A stretch of 64,000 bases of DNA from Gigantopelta aegis (GCF_016097555.1 NC_054701.1:669049-733048), one strand, 5' to 3'. Counted from the stretch's first letter, positions 36,113-49,162 are shown. Notes: generated by a model not told the origin, from the sequence alone. Program-made: numbers and translations.

Positions 36113-36529
36113 TTGTGGTTGTTTTGTTTTAACTTTTTAACTTTTTATATTGATAATCTCATAAATTAAAGCAAAGCTATATATTAGGATAATTGGAATA
36201 CACCAGGGGTATTTCATCTTGGTGGTAACGTATTCGACCATGTGCATTTTGTGAGTTCTGTGGGTTTAGCCTTTCAATGACGATGTTTAACAGGTTAAAG
36301 GCCACAGTACTTCAGATACGGCTATTCTTTTCTAGGAAACATCTCGTATAGTATCAGGGATTATGGTAAAACCCTTACACTATCAGGTAACGTATACGAT
36401 GCCTCAGTCACCCACGGATTATGTATAACCCCTGAACGTGATACTGATTTCAGCATATATATATGGCAAGTACATTAGATTTTGCTTTTTTTACCCAAGT
36501 GTATTTCGAAACGGCGTAAGAGGAAGGAA
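36113..36529. other. Unique stretch
   Basis: No gene recognised. Confidence 0.4.
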
Positions 36530-36906
36530 ATATTTTATGTAACGACGCATTCAACACATTTTATTTACGGTTATATGGCGTCCGACATATGGTTAAAGAC
36601 CACACATATATTGAGAGAGGAAACCCGCTGTCGCCACTACATGGGCTACTCTTTCCGATTAGCAGCAAGGGATCTTTTATTTGCGCTTCCCACAGGCAGG
36701 ATAGCACAAACCATGGCCTTTGTTGAACCAGTTATGGATCACTGGTCGGTGCAAGTGGTTTACACCTACCTATTGAGCCTTGCGGAGCACTCACTCAGGG
36801 TTTGAAGTCGGTATCTGGATTAAAAATCCCATGCCTCGACTGGGATCCGAACCCAGTACCTACCAGCTTGTAGACCGATGGCCTAACCACGACGCCACCG
36901 AGGCCG
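36530..36906 (-). mobile_element. tRNA-headed SINE
   Basis: Minus-strand copy of the 42055-42438 family, tail at the left ('atgtaacgacgcattcaaca') and tRNA head at the right ending 'accgaggccggt'. The 65-bp array begins right after the head, so no target duplication is visible on that side. Confidence 0.9.
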
Positions 36907-39090
36907 GTATCTGAGAATGGTGCAGAAAGGATCTCCTCAGGAGTGGTTGTAAATTAGTATGGGAGTGACAGTTCTCTGTGAATGGTGCAGAAAGGATCTC
37001 CTCGGAACTGTCTGTAAATTAGTCTGGGAGTGGCAGTTCTCTGTGAATGGTGCAGAACGGATCTCCTCGGAACTGTCTGTAAATTAGTCTGGGAGTGACA
37101 GTTCTCTGTGAATGGTGCAGAACGGATCTCCTCGGAACTGTCTGTAATCTCGGAACTGTAAATTAGTCTGGGAGTGGCAGTTCTCTGTGAATGGTGCAGA
37201 ACGGATCTCCTCGGAAGTGGCTGTAAATTAGTCTGGGAGTGGCAGTTCTCTGTGAATGGTGCAGAACGGATCTCCTCGGAAGTGGCTGTAAAATAGTCTG
37301 GGAGTGGCAGTTCTCTGTGAATGGTGCAGAACGGATCTCCTCGGAACTGTCTGTAAAATAGTCTGGGAGTGGCAGTTCTCTGTGAATGGTGCAGAACGGA
37401 TCTCCTCGGAAGTGGCTGTAAATTAGTCTGGGAGTGGCAGTTCTCTGTGAATGGTGCAGAACGGATCTCCTCGGAAGTGGCTGTAAATTAGTCTGGGAGT
37501 GACAGTTCTCTGTGAATGGTGCAGAACGGATCTCGGAACTGTAAATTAGTATGGGAGTGACAGTTCTCTGTGAATGGTGCAGAACGGATCTCGGAACTGT
37601 AAATTAGTCTGGGAGTGGCAGTTCTCTGTGAATGGTGCAGAACGGATCTCCTCGGAAGTGGCTGTAAATTAGTCAGTGGCTGTAAATTAGTCTGGGAGTG
37701 ACAGTTCTCTGTGAATGGTGCAGAACGGATCTCCTCGGAAGTGGCTGTAAATTAGTCTGGGAGTGACAGTTCTCTGTGAATGGTGCAGAACGGATCTCCT
37801 CGGAAGTGGCTGTAAATTAGTCTGGGAGTGACAGTTCTCTGTGAATGGTGCAGAACGGATCTCCTCGGAAGTGGCTGTAAAATAGTCTGGGAGTGACAGT
37901 TCTCTGTGAATGGTGCAGAACGGATCTCCTCGGAACTGTCTGTAAATTAGTCTGGGAGTGACAGTTCTCTGTGAATGGTGCAGAACGGATCTCCTCGGAA
38001 GTGGCTGTAAAATAGTCTGGGAGTGACAGTTCTCTGTGAATGGTGCAGAAAGGATCTCCTCGGAAGTGTCTGTAAATTAGTCTGGGAGTGACAGTTCTCT
38101 GTGAATGGTGCAGAACGGATCTCCTCGGAAGTGGCTGTAAATTAGTCTGGGAGTGACAGTTCTCTGTGAATGGTGCAGAACGGATCTCCTCGGAAGTGGC
38201 TGTAAATTAGTCTGGGAGTGACAGTTCTCTGTGAATGGTGCAGAAAGGATCTCCTCGGAAGTGGCTGTAAATTAGTCTGGGAGTGACAGTTCTCTGTGAA
38301 TGGTGCAGAAAGGATCTCCTCGGAAGTGGCTGTAAATTAGTCTGGGAGTGGCAGTTCTCTGTGAATGGTGCAGAAAGGATCTCCTCGGAAGTGGCTGTAA
38401 ATTAGTCTGGGAGTGACAGTTCTCTGTGAATGGTGCAGAAAGGATCTCCTCGGAAGTGGCTGTAAATTAGTCTGGGAGTGGCAGTTCTCTGTGAATGGTG
38501 CAGAAAGGATCTCCTCGGAAGTGGCTGTAAATTAGTCTGGGAGTGACAGTTCTCTGTGAATGGTGCAGAACGGATCTCGGAACTGTAAATTAGTCTGGGA
38601 GTGACAGTTCTCTGTGAATGGTGCAGAAAGGATCTCCTCGGAAGTGGCTGTAAATTAGTCTGGGAGTGGCAGTTCTCTGTGAATGGTGCAGAAAGGATCT
38701 CCTCGGAAGTGGCTGTAAATTAGTCTGGGAGTGACAGTTCTCTGTGAATGGTGCAGAACGGATCTCGGAACTGTAAATTAGTCTGGGAGTGACAGTTCTC
38801 TGTGAATGGTGCAGAACGGATCTCCTCGGAAGTGTTCTCTGTAAATTAGTCTGGGAGTGGGACAGTTCTCTGTGAATGGTGCAGAACGGATCTCCTCGGA
38901 AGTGGCTGTAAATTAGTCTGGGAGTGACAGTTCTCTGTGAATGGTGCAGAACGGATCTCCTCGGAAGTGGCTGTAAATTAGTCTGGGAGTGACAGTTCTC
39001 TGTGAATGGTGCAGAACGGATCTCCTCGGAAGTGGCTGTAAATTAGTCTGGGAGTGACAGTTCTCTGTGAATGGTGCAGAAAAGATCTCC
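36907..39090. repeat. Satellite I: 65-bp tandem array, about 34 copies
   Basis: The monomer joins 'tctgggagtgacagttctct', 'gtgaatggtgcagaacggat', 'ctcctcggaagtggctgtaa', 'attag'. Shortened units lacking 'ctcctcggaagtgg' recur. Copies are highly similar, implying recent homogenisation. It starts at the head of a SINE. Confidence 0.96.
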
Positions 39091-39171
39091 CCTGGAGTGT
39101 CTGTCCTATATTCGAGACTCCATTCAGAGATTACCAAATGCCCATTTGATTCTTCTATGTGCAGAGATACG

Positions 39172-39252
39172 GTTTTAACAATGCATAACGGTTTTGTCCA
39201 TGCATAACGGTTTTAATCATGCATAACGGTTTTAATCATGCATAACGGTTTT
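39172..39252. repeat. About 20-bp repeat, 4 copies
   Basis: 'atgcataacggttttaatc' and 'atgcataacggttttgtcc' alternate. Confidence 0.85.
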
Positions 39253-40164
39253 GTCGCTCAGAAGAATTAATCATTATCAAGGTGGTTCCAGTGTAGACTA
39301 ACTCAAGGAATAAGTTATAAAGTTTGAAAAAGTATTAGATTAGAACCTTACAAAACTAAGGTGGTTTCGGTATAGAATAAGTGAAAAACGAAAACGTTGA
39401 TTTTAATGTTACAAATGGTGCAGACTAATCTGAAAGACAAACCAGTTATGGTGATCAAAATCGTATATCTGCATATGAAAAAGTGCAAAGGGTATTGGAG
39501 ACTGTTTTCACTAATCGTAGATAGAGTAACAAATCCGTATTAAAATAATGATGATGACAGGTGTTCGCAAAACGTGAGCATATCTGAATCCGCTAAAGGC
39601 ACCCGATATGAAAACTGCTGGTAAGCCTTATGTGCTTCCAGTAGAGAATAACTCAAAAACATCTCACAAATAAGTTCATTTATATAATACGTCCAAATTA
39701 TTCTTATTATTCATGTCATTGTTCCAGTCTAAATTACAGAATCTAATTAGAGTCACGTCAGTATATTTGCATTTGTGTTGTTGCTTGTTATTTATAGAGT
39801 ACATGGTCATACCTAAAAGGCTGGAAGAATAGATAAAGCTAGCCACTTGTATTTCTGTCCATTTCTCTCCAAAAGACGTTTTCTTAGTTTCGAGGTGTAC
39901 AGCAATATGATAATAAAGATTGATTTAATTTTGGTCAAGGAATTCATTTATTATTCTAAATTTATTGTTCGTTTTAACAGACATAAGCATACATACACAT
40001 ACAAATCTAAACGACAAACCGTCAACCACGATAAAGACAGCATCTCTGCACAATACAAAGTCGAAAGGGTATTTGGCAAACTAGTGGTCGATTTGATGAA
40101 TCTCTATCCAGTGTCTATGAAAAGGATCGTAAGCACGGAAAAGCATCAGCCATCATTTTAGGTC
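39253..40164. other. Unique stretch
   Basis: No gene supported. An open frame at 39847-40161 (104 aa) has no family features and no splice context I can defend. Confidence 0.4.
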
Positions 40165-40500
40165 AGTGCTGCATCTATTTTTGTTAGTACATATTGTGTC
40201 TATTTTTGTTAGGGACATATTGTGTCCATTTTTGTTAGGGACATATTATGTAAATTGTTGTTAGGGACATATTGTGTCTATTTTTGTTAGGGACATATTG
40301 TGTCCATTTTTGTTAGGGACATATTATGTAAATTGTTGTTAGGGACATATTGTGTCTATTTTTGTTAGGGACATATTATGTAAATTGTTGTTAGGGACAT
40401 ACTGTGTCTATTTTTGTTAGGGACATATTATGTAAATTGTTGTTAGGGACATATTGTGTCAATTTTTGTTATGGACATATTGTGTCTATTTGTGTTTGTG
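40165..40500. repeat. Satellite K: 26-bp tandem array, about 13 copies
   Basis: The unit 'gttagggacatattgtgtct' plus 'attttt' alternates with 'gttagggacatattatgtaa' plus 'attgtt'. In parts the two forms make a 52- or 78-bp higher-order unit. It contains TTAGGG but is not telomeric. Confidence 0.93.
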
Positions 40501-40820
40501 ACATAAAATGTAAAACGTAGTTTTATGATGCTGAAATATTAAGCATTGTGAATGAGAAAATGGAAACTATTCAAGCGGCCACACCAAGTGCAAACCACAT
40601 CAACCATAATATAGCGAACCATGTTCCATCCACCTCAAACTGCACTTCCTGGTACTATTGTTTGCCAATGGTATGCAGCCAAACTAGAAACGTATAGAAG
40701 TATATATGAAACACTCGTGTACTAATGTTATTAAAGACAAAACACATTTGATTGGATTGAGCTCCCACTCGATCAATATGTGTAATAGCCGTGACGATCG
40801 ACGTATTGAAGACAACTCGT
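40501..40820. other. Unique stretch upstream of a possible promoter
   Basis: No gene recognised. Confidence 0.4.
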
Positions 40821-40902
40821 TATAAAGCGCTTGATAGCTGAGGACCGCTGTCCACGCTCATCACCACAAATCTGTCCAACACGCCCTTTACGTCTGGTGA
40901 GT
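40821..40902 (+). promoter_or_regulatory. Possible TATA promoter and first non-coding exon of the GPCR gene
   Basis: TATAAA at 40821-40826 is followed about 30 bases on by an initiator-like 'gctcatcac' (near 40856) and then by a strong splice donor, CTG|GTGAGT, with the GT at 40897-40898. A matching acceptor (polypyrimidine plus 'attacag') lies at 46170-46185, four bases before the GPCR start codon. This suggests a leader exon of about 45 bases spliced across a 5.3-kb intron. Inference only; no transcript evidence is available. Confidence 0.35.
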
Positions 40903-42044
40903 AGATTTTCCTTTTATCTTTGTTATATAGCTGCAATTTTGGGTAGTTTTTTTTTTTTTTTTACTTTTTAGAATAGACCATCACCATTAATTTTCTTACC
41001 GTCAAACGTCATTCTTTGATATTGTTTGGACGATTACGTCAACTGTTGATAGTAATAACATACATTTATTGAAACTGTAGTTTTTATATGATTAGGCCAA
41101 CAATCTTGGTTTTGATCAAACTGGGGAGAAAAACATAGATGTCTCAATATCGAAATTGGCAACATTTTCAGTTCCGGTTCTAAAACACAAAAATAGGTAC
41201 AAACACAACTGTTATAATTGTTTTAGTACACCCGAAGACAAAAGAAAAATGCACGATGGACTTTCCAGTAGAGTAGCTTTAGCTAGTTATCACACTTTTA
41301 ACATTTATCCTTTAGGTGGTAAAAACAAATCAGTGAAATCCGTGTTTTACTGTTAGCCAAAGTATTTATAAACCTTGTAGATCGGTACCCACAATGTTCT
41401 TTGTGGGGTTTGCATCTTTCGGAACTGCTGATTAACAATCCGAGAGGTGAACACTTGGCACCTTAAGCATTTTGAAATGTTCAAGATGGCGTCCAAGATG
41501 GCTGTTAAAACAGAACTGGAAACATCTCCGATGTGTGGCCTCAATAACTGAATAAATATCTTGTCTTGTCTTGTGTGAAACTATTGATGTTTGTGACAGT
41601 GTTTTAGGGGTCAGAAGATTCATTTTGAACTACTGCCAGCTAATCAAGACAATAAATTGTAATTTATGGCATTTTAGAACTATAGCAATATTCTGATGTT
41701 AGGGTTGGAGTTTTATTCATTAAGGAATTAATTTATAACAACTTCGTGCTAACTGAGATATTGCATCATCATTTAAAACCAAGATAGCTAAAAAAAATGG
41801 TTGTTAGGATTAAGACATGGTCATATCTTTCATTCTGTTTTATCATAAACAATACTTTTTTATGGGGCAAGGAATCCAATTCTCAGTCACATACTATAAA
41901 TAAATTTAAAATAATTATTATTTCGCTGAACGCTATGTTATAAAGGTACCTCAATCTATTTTTAAATTATCTAGAACGTAATGTTACGTCATATAGACCA
42001 AATCATCAATGCCAACCTGGCTGTGGTAAATGGGCAAGTCGCAT
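40903..42044. other. Unique stretch
   Basis: No gene recognised; if the proposed leader exon is right, this is intron. Confidence 0.4.
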
Positions 42045-42448
42045 CCAATGACTGTAACCGGCCTCGGTGGCGTCGTGGTTAGGCCATCGATCTACAGGCT
42101 GGTAGGTATTGGGTTCGGATCCCAGTCGAGGCATGGGATTTTTAATCCAGATACCGACTCCAAACCCTGAGTGAGTGCTCCGCAAGACTCAATGGGTAGG
42201 TGTAAACCACTTGCACCTGCCAGTGATCCATAACTGGGTCAACAAAGGCCATGGTTTGTGCTATCCTGCCTGTGGGAAGCGCAAATAAAAGATCCCTTGC
42301 TGCTAATCGGAAAGAGTAGCCCATGTAGTGGCGACAGCGGGTTTCCTCTCAAAATCTGTGTGGTACTTAACCATATGTCTGACGCCATATAACCGTAAAT
42401 AAAATGTGTTGAGTGCATCGTTAAATAAAACATTTTTCTCCAATGACT
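42045..42448 (+). mobile_element. tRNA-headed SINE with 10-bp target duplication
   Basis: The best copy in the window, body 42055-42438. Pol III box A 'tggcgtcgtgg' at 42068-42078 and box B 'ggttcggatcc' at 42112-42122 are well spaced. A conserved body follows (about 42200-42330) and the tail 'cgttaaataaaacatttt'. Flanked by TCCAATGACT at 42045-42054 and 42439-42448. Confidence 0.93.
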
Positions 42449-43424
42449 TGTTTTGGTAACGATTGTGCAGTCAGTTTTTACCATTACCATTTTTTATCTT
42501 TTGATAATGGATACATTACTCATTTGTCGAAACATTTGGTTAAAACGCTGCATTGAATCGGTTTGATGATTGCAGATGGTGCACGTATTCACTCTTCGTC
42601 AAATAATTATTTGTGGAAGTGATCTCAAGCTTCCCCCCCCCCCCCCCCCCCCCCTACACACACGAATCAACGTCTGTGACATCTGAATGTAGCATTCCTG
42701 GCGACGTATCTGTATCAGCATCTAAGTCCTCAAGTTTAATAGGTTTAAATGTTTCAGGCACAATTGTTCCTTCTGCAATCCTTTATATTACAGCAGCAAT
42801 ATAAAACCCTGAAAGGGCATGGGTAATCAAATCATGTTTCTTTACCGCTTCCCCGTTGCCCATTGCAGCTCTTCCTGGTAGATCTATCACTTGAACTGAA
42901 ATCAGAAAATGCACCTCTGTAGTTATGCAACTAATTCGATGTAGCTTTTCAACAAAACATTTACCATCTAATTTTTAAAAAAACAGTTACCATCTAATTT
43001 TCTGTAGCTGTTGAGACAAATTCTCGAACAACCATTGCACTAAAAAGCAACCTTATACAATGTTGTGAGGAGAGTGAAAGTGAAGTGGCAGAATACATGT
43101 GTATTAAAATATCTACTGTTTACATCATTAGATAATTGATTACTGGGTAGTGTATCTTCACAAATAAAGATTTTTGTTGGCAGCAATCATTTTGTTATTA
43201 TTTGGTTGATCATTTGCAGGTATAACCCATGCATTTTACTGATAGATATATTGTCATGATAGATACAATGCAAGGATACAGTATATATGAATTATATAGA
43301 GATAGGCAATGGGAATGATACAATTTTGATGTGCTGATGAAAACTTCTGAGCCTAACCATGGTTGACTGCGTTAATGGAGTGGGTTGATAATTATTTTTT
43401 AACATTATCCTCTTCGAGGTCCAG
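42449..43424. other. Unique stretch with a poly-C tract
   Basis: A run of about 22 C at 42631-42652 is followed by 'tacacacacg'. No gene recognised. Confidence 0.45.
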
Positions 43425-43429
43425 ACTGC

Positions 43430-45897
43430 AGTAATATGGAGGTGCGGGCCCAATAGAGCCTAGAACTCATTTTATAATATGGAGGTGCGGGCCCAATAGA
43501 GCCTAGAACTCATTTTATAATATGGAGGTGCAGGCCCAATGGAGCCTAGAACTCATTTTATAATATGGAGGTGCGGGCCCAATGGAGCCTAGAACTCATT
43601 TTATAATATGGAGGTGCGGGCCCAATAGAGCCTAGAACTCATTTTATAATATGGAGGTGCAGGCCCAATGGAGCCTAGAACTCATTTTATAATATGGAGG
43701 TGCGGGCCCAATGGAGCCTAGAACTCATTTTATAATATGGAGGTGCAGGCCCAATGGAGCATAAAAATCGAGTTATAATATGGAGGTCCGGACCCAATAG
43801 AGCCTAGAACTCATTTTATAATATGGAGGTGCAGGCCCAATGGAGCCTAGAACTCGTTTTATAATATGGAGGTGCGGGCCCAATGGAGCCTGGAACGTGT
43901 TTTATAATATGGAGGTGCGGGCCCAATGGAGCCTAGAACTCATTTTATAATATGGAGGTGCAGGCCCAATGGAGCCTAGAACTCGTGTTATAATATGGAT
44001 GTGCGGGCCCAGTGGAGAATAGAACTCGTTTTATAATACTGGAACGTGTTTTATAATATGGAGGTGCGGGCCCAATGGAGAGAACTCTATGGAGGTGCAG
44101 GCCCAATGGAGCCGAACTGATTTTATAATATGGAGGTGCAGGCCCAATGGAGCCTAGAACTCGTTTTTATAATATGGAGGTGCGGGCCCAATGGAGCCTA
44201 GAACTCATTTTATAATATGGAGGTGCAGGCCCAATGGAGCCTAGAACTCGTGTTATAATATGGAGGTGCGGGCCCAATAGAGCCTAGAACTCATTTTATA
44301 ATATGGAGGTGCAGGCCCATTTTATAATATGGAGCCTAGCCTAACTCATTTTATAATATGGAGGTGCGGGCCCAATGGAGCCTAGAACTCATTTTATAAT
44401 ATGGAGGGTGCGGGCCCAATGAGAGCCTAGAACTCATTTTATAATATGGAGGTGCAGGCCCAATGGAGCCTAGAACTCATTTTATAATATGGAGGTGCGG
44501 GCCCAATGGAGCCTAGAGCTCATTTTATAATATGGAGGTGCGGGCCCAATGGAGCCTAGAACTCATTTTATAATATGGAGGTGCAGGCCCAATGGAGCCT
44601 AGAACTCATTTTATAATATGGAGGTGCGGGCCCAATGGAGCCTAGAACTCATTTTATAATATGGAGGTGCAGGCCCAATGGAGCATAGAAATCGAGTTAT
44701 AATATGGAGGTCCGGACCCAATAGAGCCTAGAACTCATTTTATAATATGGAGGTGCAGGCCCAATGGAGCCTAGAACTCGTTTTATAATATGGAGGTTGG
44801 AGCCTAATATGGAGGTGCGGGCCCAATGGAGCCTAGAACTCATTTTATAATATGGAGGTGCAGGCCCAATGGAGCCTAGAACTCGTGTTATAATATGGAG
44901 GTGCGGGCCCAGTGGAGAATAGAACTCGTTTTATAATATGGAGGTGCAATATGGAGCCTAGAACTCATTTTATAATATGGAGGTGCAGGCCCAATGGAGC
45001 CTAGAACTCGTTTTATAATATGGAGGTGCGGGCCCAATGGAGCCTAGAACTCATTTTATAATATGGAGGTGCGGGCCCAATGGAGCCTAGAACTCATTTT
45101 ATAATATGGAGGTGCGGGCCCAATGGAGCCTAGAACTCATTTTATAATATGGAGGTGCGGGCCCAGTGGAGAATAGAACTCGTTTTATAATATGGAGGTG
45201 CGGGCCCAATGGAGCCTAGAACTCATTTTATAATATGGAGGTGCGGGCCCAATGGAGCCTAGAACTCATTTTATAATATGGAGGTGCGGGCCCAATGGAG
45301 CCTGGAACTTATTTTATAATATGGAGGTGCAGGCCCAATGGAGCCTAGTTTTATAATATGGAGGTGCGGGCCCAGCCTAGAACTCATTTTATAATATGGA
45401 GGTGCAGGCCCATGGAGCCTAGAACTCATTTTATAATATTTTAGAATATGGATGGTGCATGGAGCCCCATGTGCCGGCCCAATAGAGCCTAGAAGAATAT
45501 GGAGGTGCGGGCCCAATGGAGCCTGGAACTCATTTTATAATATGGAGTTCTTTTGGAGCCTAGAACTCGTTTTATAATATGGAGGTGCGGGCCCAATGGA
45601 GCCTAGAACTCGTTTTATAATATGGAGGTGCGGGCCCAATAGAGCCTAGAACTCATTTTATAATTATGGAGAACTCGTTTTATAATATGGAGGTATGGAG
45701 CTAGAACTTAATAAAGTTACTCAAGTGCAGGCCCAATGGAGCCTAGAACTCATTTTATAATATGGAGGTGCGGGTGCCTGGAACGTGTTTTATAATATGG
45801 AGGTGCGGGCCCAATGAAGCCTAGAACTCATTTTATAATATGGAGGTGCTGGCCCAGTGGAGAATAGAACTCGTTTTATAATATGGAGGTGCGGGGC
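43430..45897. repeat. Satellite L: 43-bp tandem array, about 57 copies
   Basis: The monomer has 'aatatggaggtgcgggccca', 'atggagcctagaactcattt', 'tat'. Two-unit alternation of 'gcgggccc' and 'gcaggccc' is common. A block of several hundred bases near 43600-43990 recurs near 44620-44930, including the marker variant 'gtccggacccaatagagcct'. Toward 45300-45800 units are truncated and scrambled. The array ends about 290 bases before the GPCR start codon. Confidence 0.96.
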
Positions 45898-46185
45898 CAG
45901 GGTTAAAAAATGTTTCAGACTTGGCAAGCCAACGTTAGAATCATCTTGGTAAATTTACAAAATATTAATGTCATATAGCGAACTTAAAATTACAAGTTGT
46001 CAGTGTCCAGTTTGTTATGACAGTTCAGACTGAGTTGGTCAGTTTAATTTGCTTCGCGGCATATTATTTTTATGGTTTTTTTTTACATAACTCTGCCGTG
46101 TGTAGTTGTTTTGATTTTCTTGTGTTGTCATTCTACTGAGAGGTGATATAACAGCTTTAATCTGTGTTTACATTTTTTATTACAG
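45898..46185 (+). other. Unique stretch ending in a splice acceptor
   Basis: A T-rich tract at about 46166-46182 leads into 'attacag' with AG at 46184-46185, a plausible 3' splice site just before the GPCR start. Confidence 0.5.
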
Positions 46186-46189
46186 CACA

Positions 46190-46808
46190 ATGAATACCGT
46201 GTCCAGAGATGTATTGCTCAATACCGTTACTAACGCTTTGAACGAGTCAGTCGTCTCCGCTACAGAACAGTCTACATTACGAGAGAGCGATACTTCTATC
46301 TCCTACACACAATCTACAAGTGCTGCTTCACTGAGCCACGAAGACTACATCGAGTTTGTGATCGCTCAGAAGATAGACCTCATTTACCTGCCCATAGTGA
46401 CAACACTTGGAATCATCGGCAATGTTACCTCAACGTTTGTTCTTCTATGTTCCTCCTTCAGAGAGAGCACCACGTGCATATATCTCTCTACCATTGAAAT
46501 CCTAGACACATTCGTACTTATGTTTTGCATTGTATTTTTTATCAATGATTACACCGATGAACAAGTAATTAACAAACATAGCTGTGCAGTCATATATTTC
46601 TTGTTCTATTTCGTCATCCACTTTGATGTGCTGGTGCTGCTGGCGATGACGGTGGAGCGGTACATCGTGGTGCGGTTTCCGCTTCACGTGCATCGAGTCA
46701 TTGGCTGGAAACAGACGGTCGTCGTCATCGCGTTAGTTGGCGTCTTATCATTTGGAATCAACTTGCACTCCGTGTTTATCAGGTCCATGGTACCAAACAC
46801 ACAAACAG
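46190..46808 (+). CDS. Rhodopsin-class GPCR, coding exon 1 (residues 1-207)
   Basis: Encodes the N-terminus to TM4 of a seven-helix receptor. The extracellular N-terminus (1-60) is Ser/Thr-rich with one N-glycosylation site (N18-E-S). TM1 is about 63-87 with the conserved G77-N78, TM2 about 96-118 with D106, extracellular Cys C132 at the top of TM3, and the E/DRY motif as E156-R157-Y158. TM4 is about 175-196 without its usual central Trp. The exon ends in a donor CAG|GTAAGC (GT at 46809-46810), splitting codon 207 in phase 1. It begins four bases after a possible 3' splice site. Reading on past the donor gives a 275-aa frame that runs into repeat and is not the product. Confidence 0.9.
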
Positions 46809-47440
46809 GTAAGCTTATTAAATTGTGTTATACAAAATCATGGGCGTACGACCCGGGGGGCAGGGGGGGGAGGGGGGGCAATTGCCCCAAATTCGGGCAA
46901 AACAGTGGGATAACTGGGGAAAATTCGGGCAGTTTTTATCTGGGTAAAATTTCGGGCAAATCAACCCCTCCAGCCCCCCTAAATCAAAGAGTCCCCATAG
47001 GCCCATGTACAAAATAGGTCATAGGCAGAACCAGGGGAGTGGTCTGCACCCCTTTTTTACACCATGTACCCCTTTTGATGTACCCCTTTTGGTGGAATTC
47101 TGTAAAATGTATCGTCGGTCTCTGGACACCCAGCGCTTGGGACACTAGATATCTCACATCTGTTCTTTTCCAATCCCTAAATCCGTCCCATGCGACGACA
47201 CGTTTGCACCGATTCCATAGAGCAGTGACCGACTCTAACCGTAGATGGCTGTAAGATTGTTATTAGGGACGAGGGCACGATGCTGGCCAGTTGCTGTCAT
47301 CACCTGAGCATATCTCACTCAGTTGAAACATGTCAGTGGTTATCAGACACGTCAGAGTATATCCCCGTTTAACAGAGATCAGAATTGCATTTTAAATACA
47401 ATATGATACTCATGGTCTGATATTTGAAACTGTATTAATA
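46809..47440 (+). other. GPCR intron, 5' part with a G-rich inserted repeat
   Basis: 46842-47010 contains 'gggcgtacgacccgggggg', long G runs and repeated 'attcgggcaaa' motifs, features of a dispersed repeat. The rest (47011-47440) holds no recognised feature. Confidence 0.55.
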
Positions 47441-48965
47441 GCCGATTATTTTAAAAACGTTAGTAGGGCGCATCTATCCTCTGGGACTATTGTATATTGA
47501 TCTTATTCTATGGGACTAGTACAGTTGTATATTGATCTTATTCTATGGGACTAGTACAGTTGTATATTGATCTTATTCTATGGGACTAGTACAGTTGTAT
47601 ATTGATCTTATTGGGATTAGTACAGTTGTATATTGATCTTATTATATGGGACTAGTTCAGTTGTATATTGATCGTATCCTATGGGATTAGTACAGTTGTA
47701 TATTGATCTTATTCTATGGGACTAGTACAGTAATATATTGATCTCATTGGGACTGGTACAGTTGTATATTGATCTTATTCTATGGGACTAATACAGTTGT
47801 ATATTGATCTTATTATATGGGACTAGTTCAGTTGTATATTGATCTTATCCTATGGGACTAGTACAGTTGTATATTGATCTTATTGGGACTAGTACAGTTG
47901 TATATTGATCTTATTCTGTGGGACTAGTACAGTTGTATATTAATGTTATTTTATGGGACTAGTACAGTTGTATATTGATCTTATCCTATGGGACTAGTAC
48001 AGTTGTATATTGATCTCATTGGGACTGGTACAGTTGTATATTGATCTCATTGGGACTGGTATAGTTGTATATTGATTTTATTCTGTGGGACTAGTAAAGT
48101 TGTATATTGATCTTATTCTGTGGGACTAGTACAGTTGTATATTGATCTTATTCTGTGGGACTAGTACAGTTGTATATTGATCTAATTCTAAGGTACTAGT
48201 ACAGTTTTATATTGATCTTATTCTGTGTGACTAGTACAGTTGTATATTGATCTTATTCTATGGGACTAGTGCAGTTGTATATTGATCTTATTCTATGGGA
48301 CTAGTACAGTTGTATATTGATCTTATTATATGGGACTAGTACAGTTGTATATTGATCTTATTCTATGGGACTAGTACAGCTGTATATTGATCTTATTGGG
48401 ACCAGTACAGTTGTTTATTGATCTTATTGGGATTAGTACAGTTGTATATTGATCTTATTCTATGGGAATAGTACAGTTGTATGTGATCTTATTGGGACTA
48501 GTACAGTTATATATTGATCTTATTGGGATTAGTACAGTTGTATATTGATCTTATTCTATGAGACTATTACAGTTGTTTATTGATCGTACTGGGATTAGTA
48601 CAGTTGTTTATTGATCTTATTGGGATCAGTACAGTTGTTTATTGATCTTATTGGGACTAGTACAGTTGTATATTGATCTTATTGGGACTAGTACATTTGT
48701 ATATTGATCTTATTCTATGGGACTAGTGCAGCTGTATATAGTTCTTATTCTATGAGACTAGTACAGTTGTTTATTGATCTTATTGGGATTAGTATAGTTG
48801 TTTATTGATCTTATTGGGATTAGTATAGTTGTTTATTGATCTTATTGGGATTAGTACAGTTGTATATTGATCTTATTGGGACTAGTCTAGTTGTATATTG
48901 ATCTTACTCTTTGGGACTAGTACAGTTGTTTATTGATCTTGTTGGGACTAGTACAGTTGAATATT
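47441..48965. repeat. Satellite M: 31/35-bp array inside the GPCR intron, about 44 copies
   Basis: Unit 'gatcttattctatgggacta' plus 'gtacagttgtatatt' (35 bp); many copies lack 'ctat' (31 bp). It fills most of the 2.35-kb intron between the two coding exons. Confidence 0.95.
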
Positions 48966-49162
48966 GATTTCGTAGGTCAGTTACTTAATTTATATACATA
49001 TATAAAAAGTTTACTCGAAAATCAAACACCTCGGGCGCTGGGATGTGAATCTCAAGTGTGTATATGTAATCGATTAGAGAATACCTCGACCTTGACGTTA
49101 AATAGAAGAAACTATCAAATGCGATATACACAGTTGATGGATATTCCATTTTTGTATTGCAG

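Noticed and set aside
39847-40161. 104-aa plus-strand frame as a small gene
   Set aside because: No signal peptide, domain or splice context; AT-rich with random-looking composition.
40165-40500. TTAGGG-containing repeats as interstitial telomere
   Set aside because: TTAGGG occurs once per 26-bp unit and is not tandem itself.
42061-42132. Possible tRNA gene from box A and box B
   Set aside because: It is the head of a SINE with a conserved body, tail and target duplication; other copies lie at 31.2 and 36.8 kb.
46809-47017. Read-through of GPCR exon 1 giving a 275-aa protein
   Set aside because: It crosses a strong splice donor into a G-rich repeat, and exon 2 restores TM5-TM7 in matching phase.
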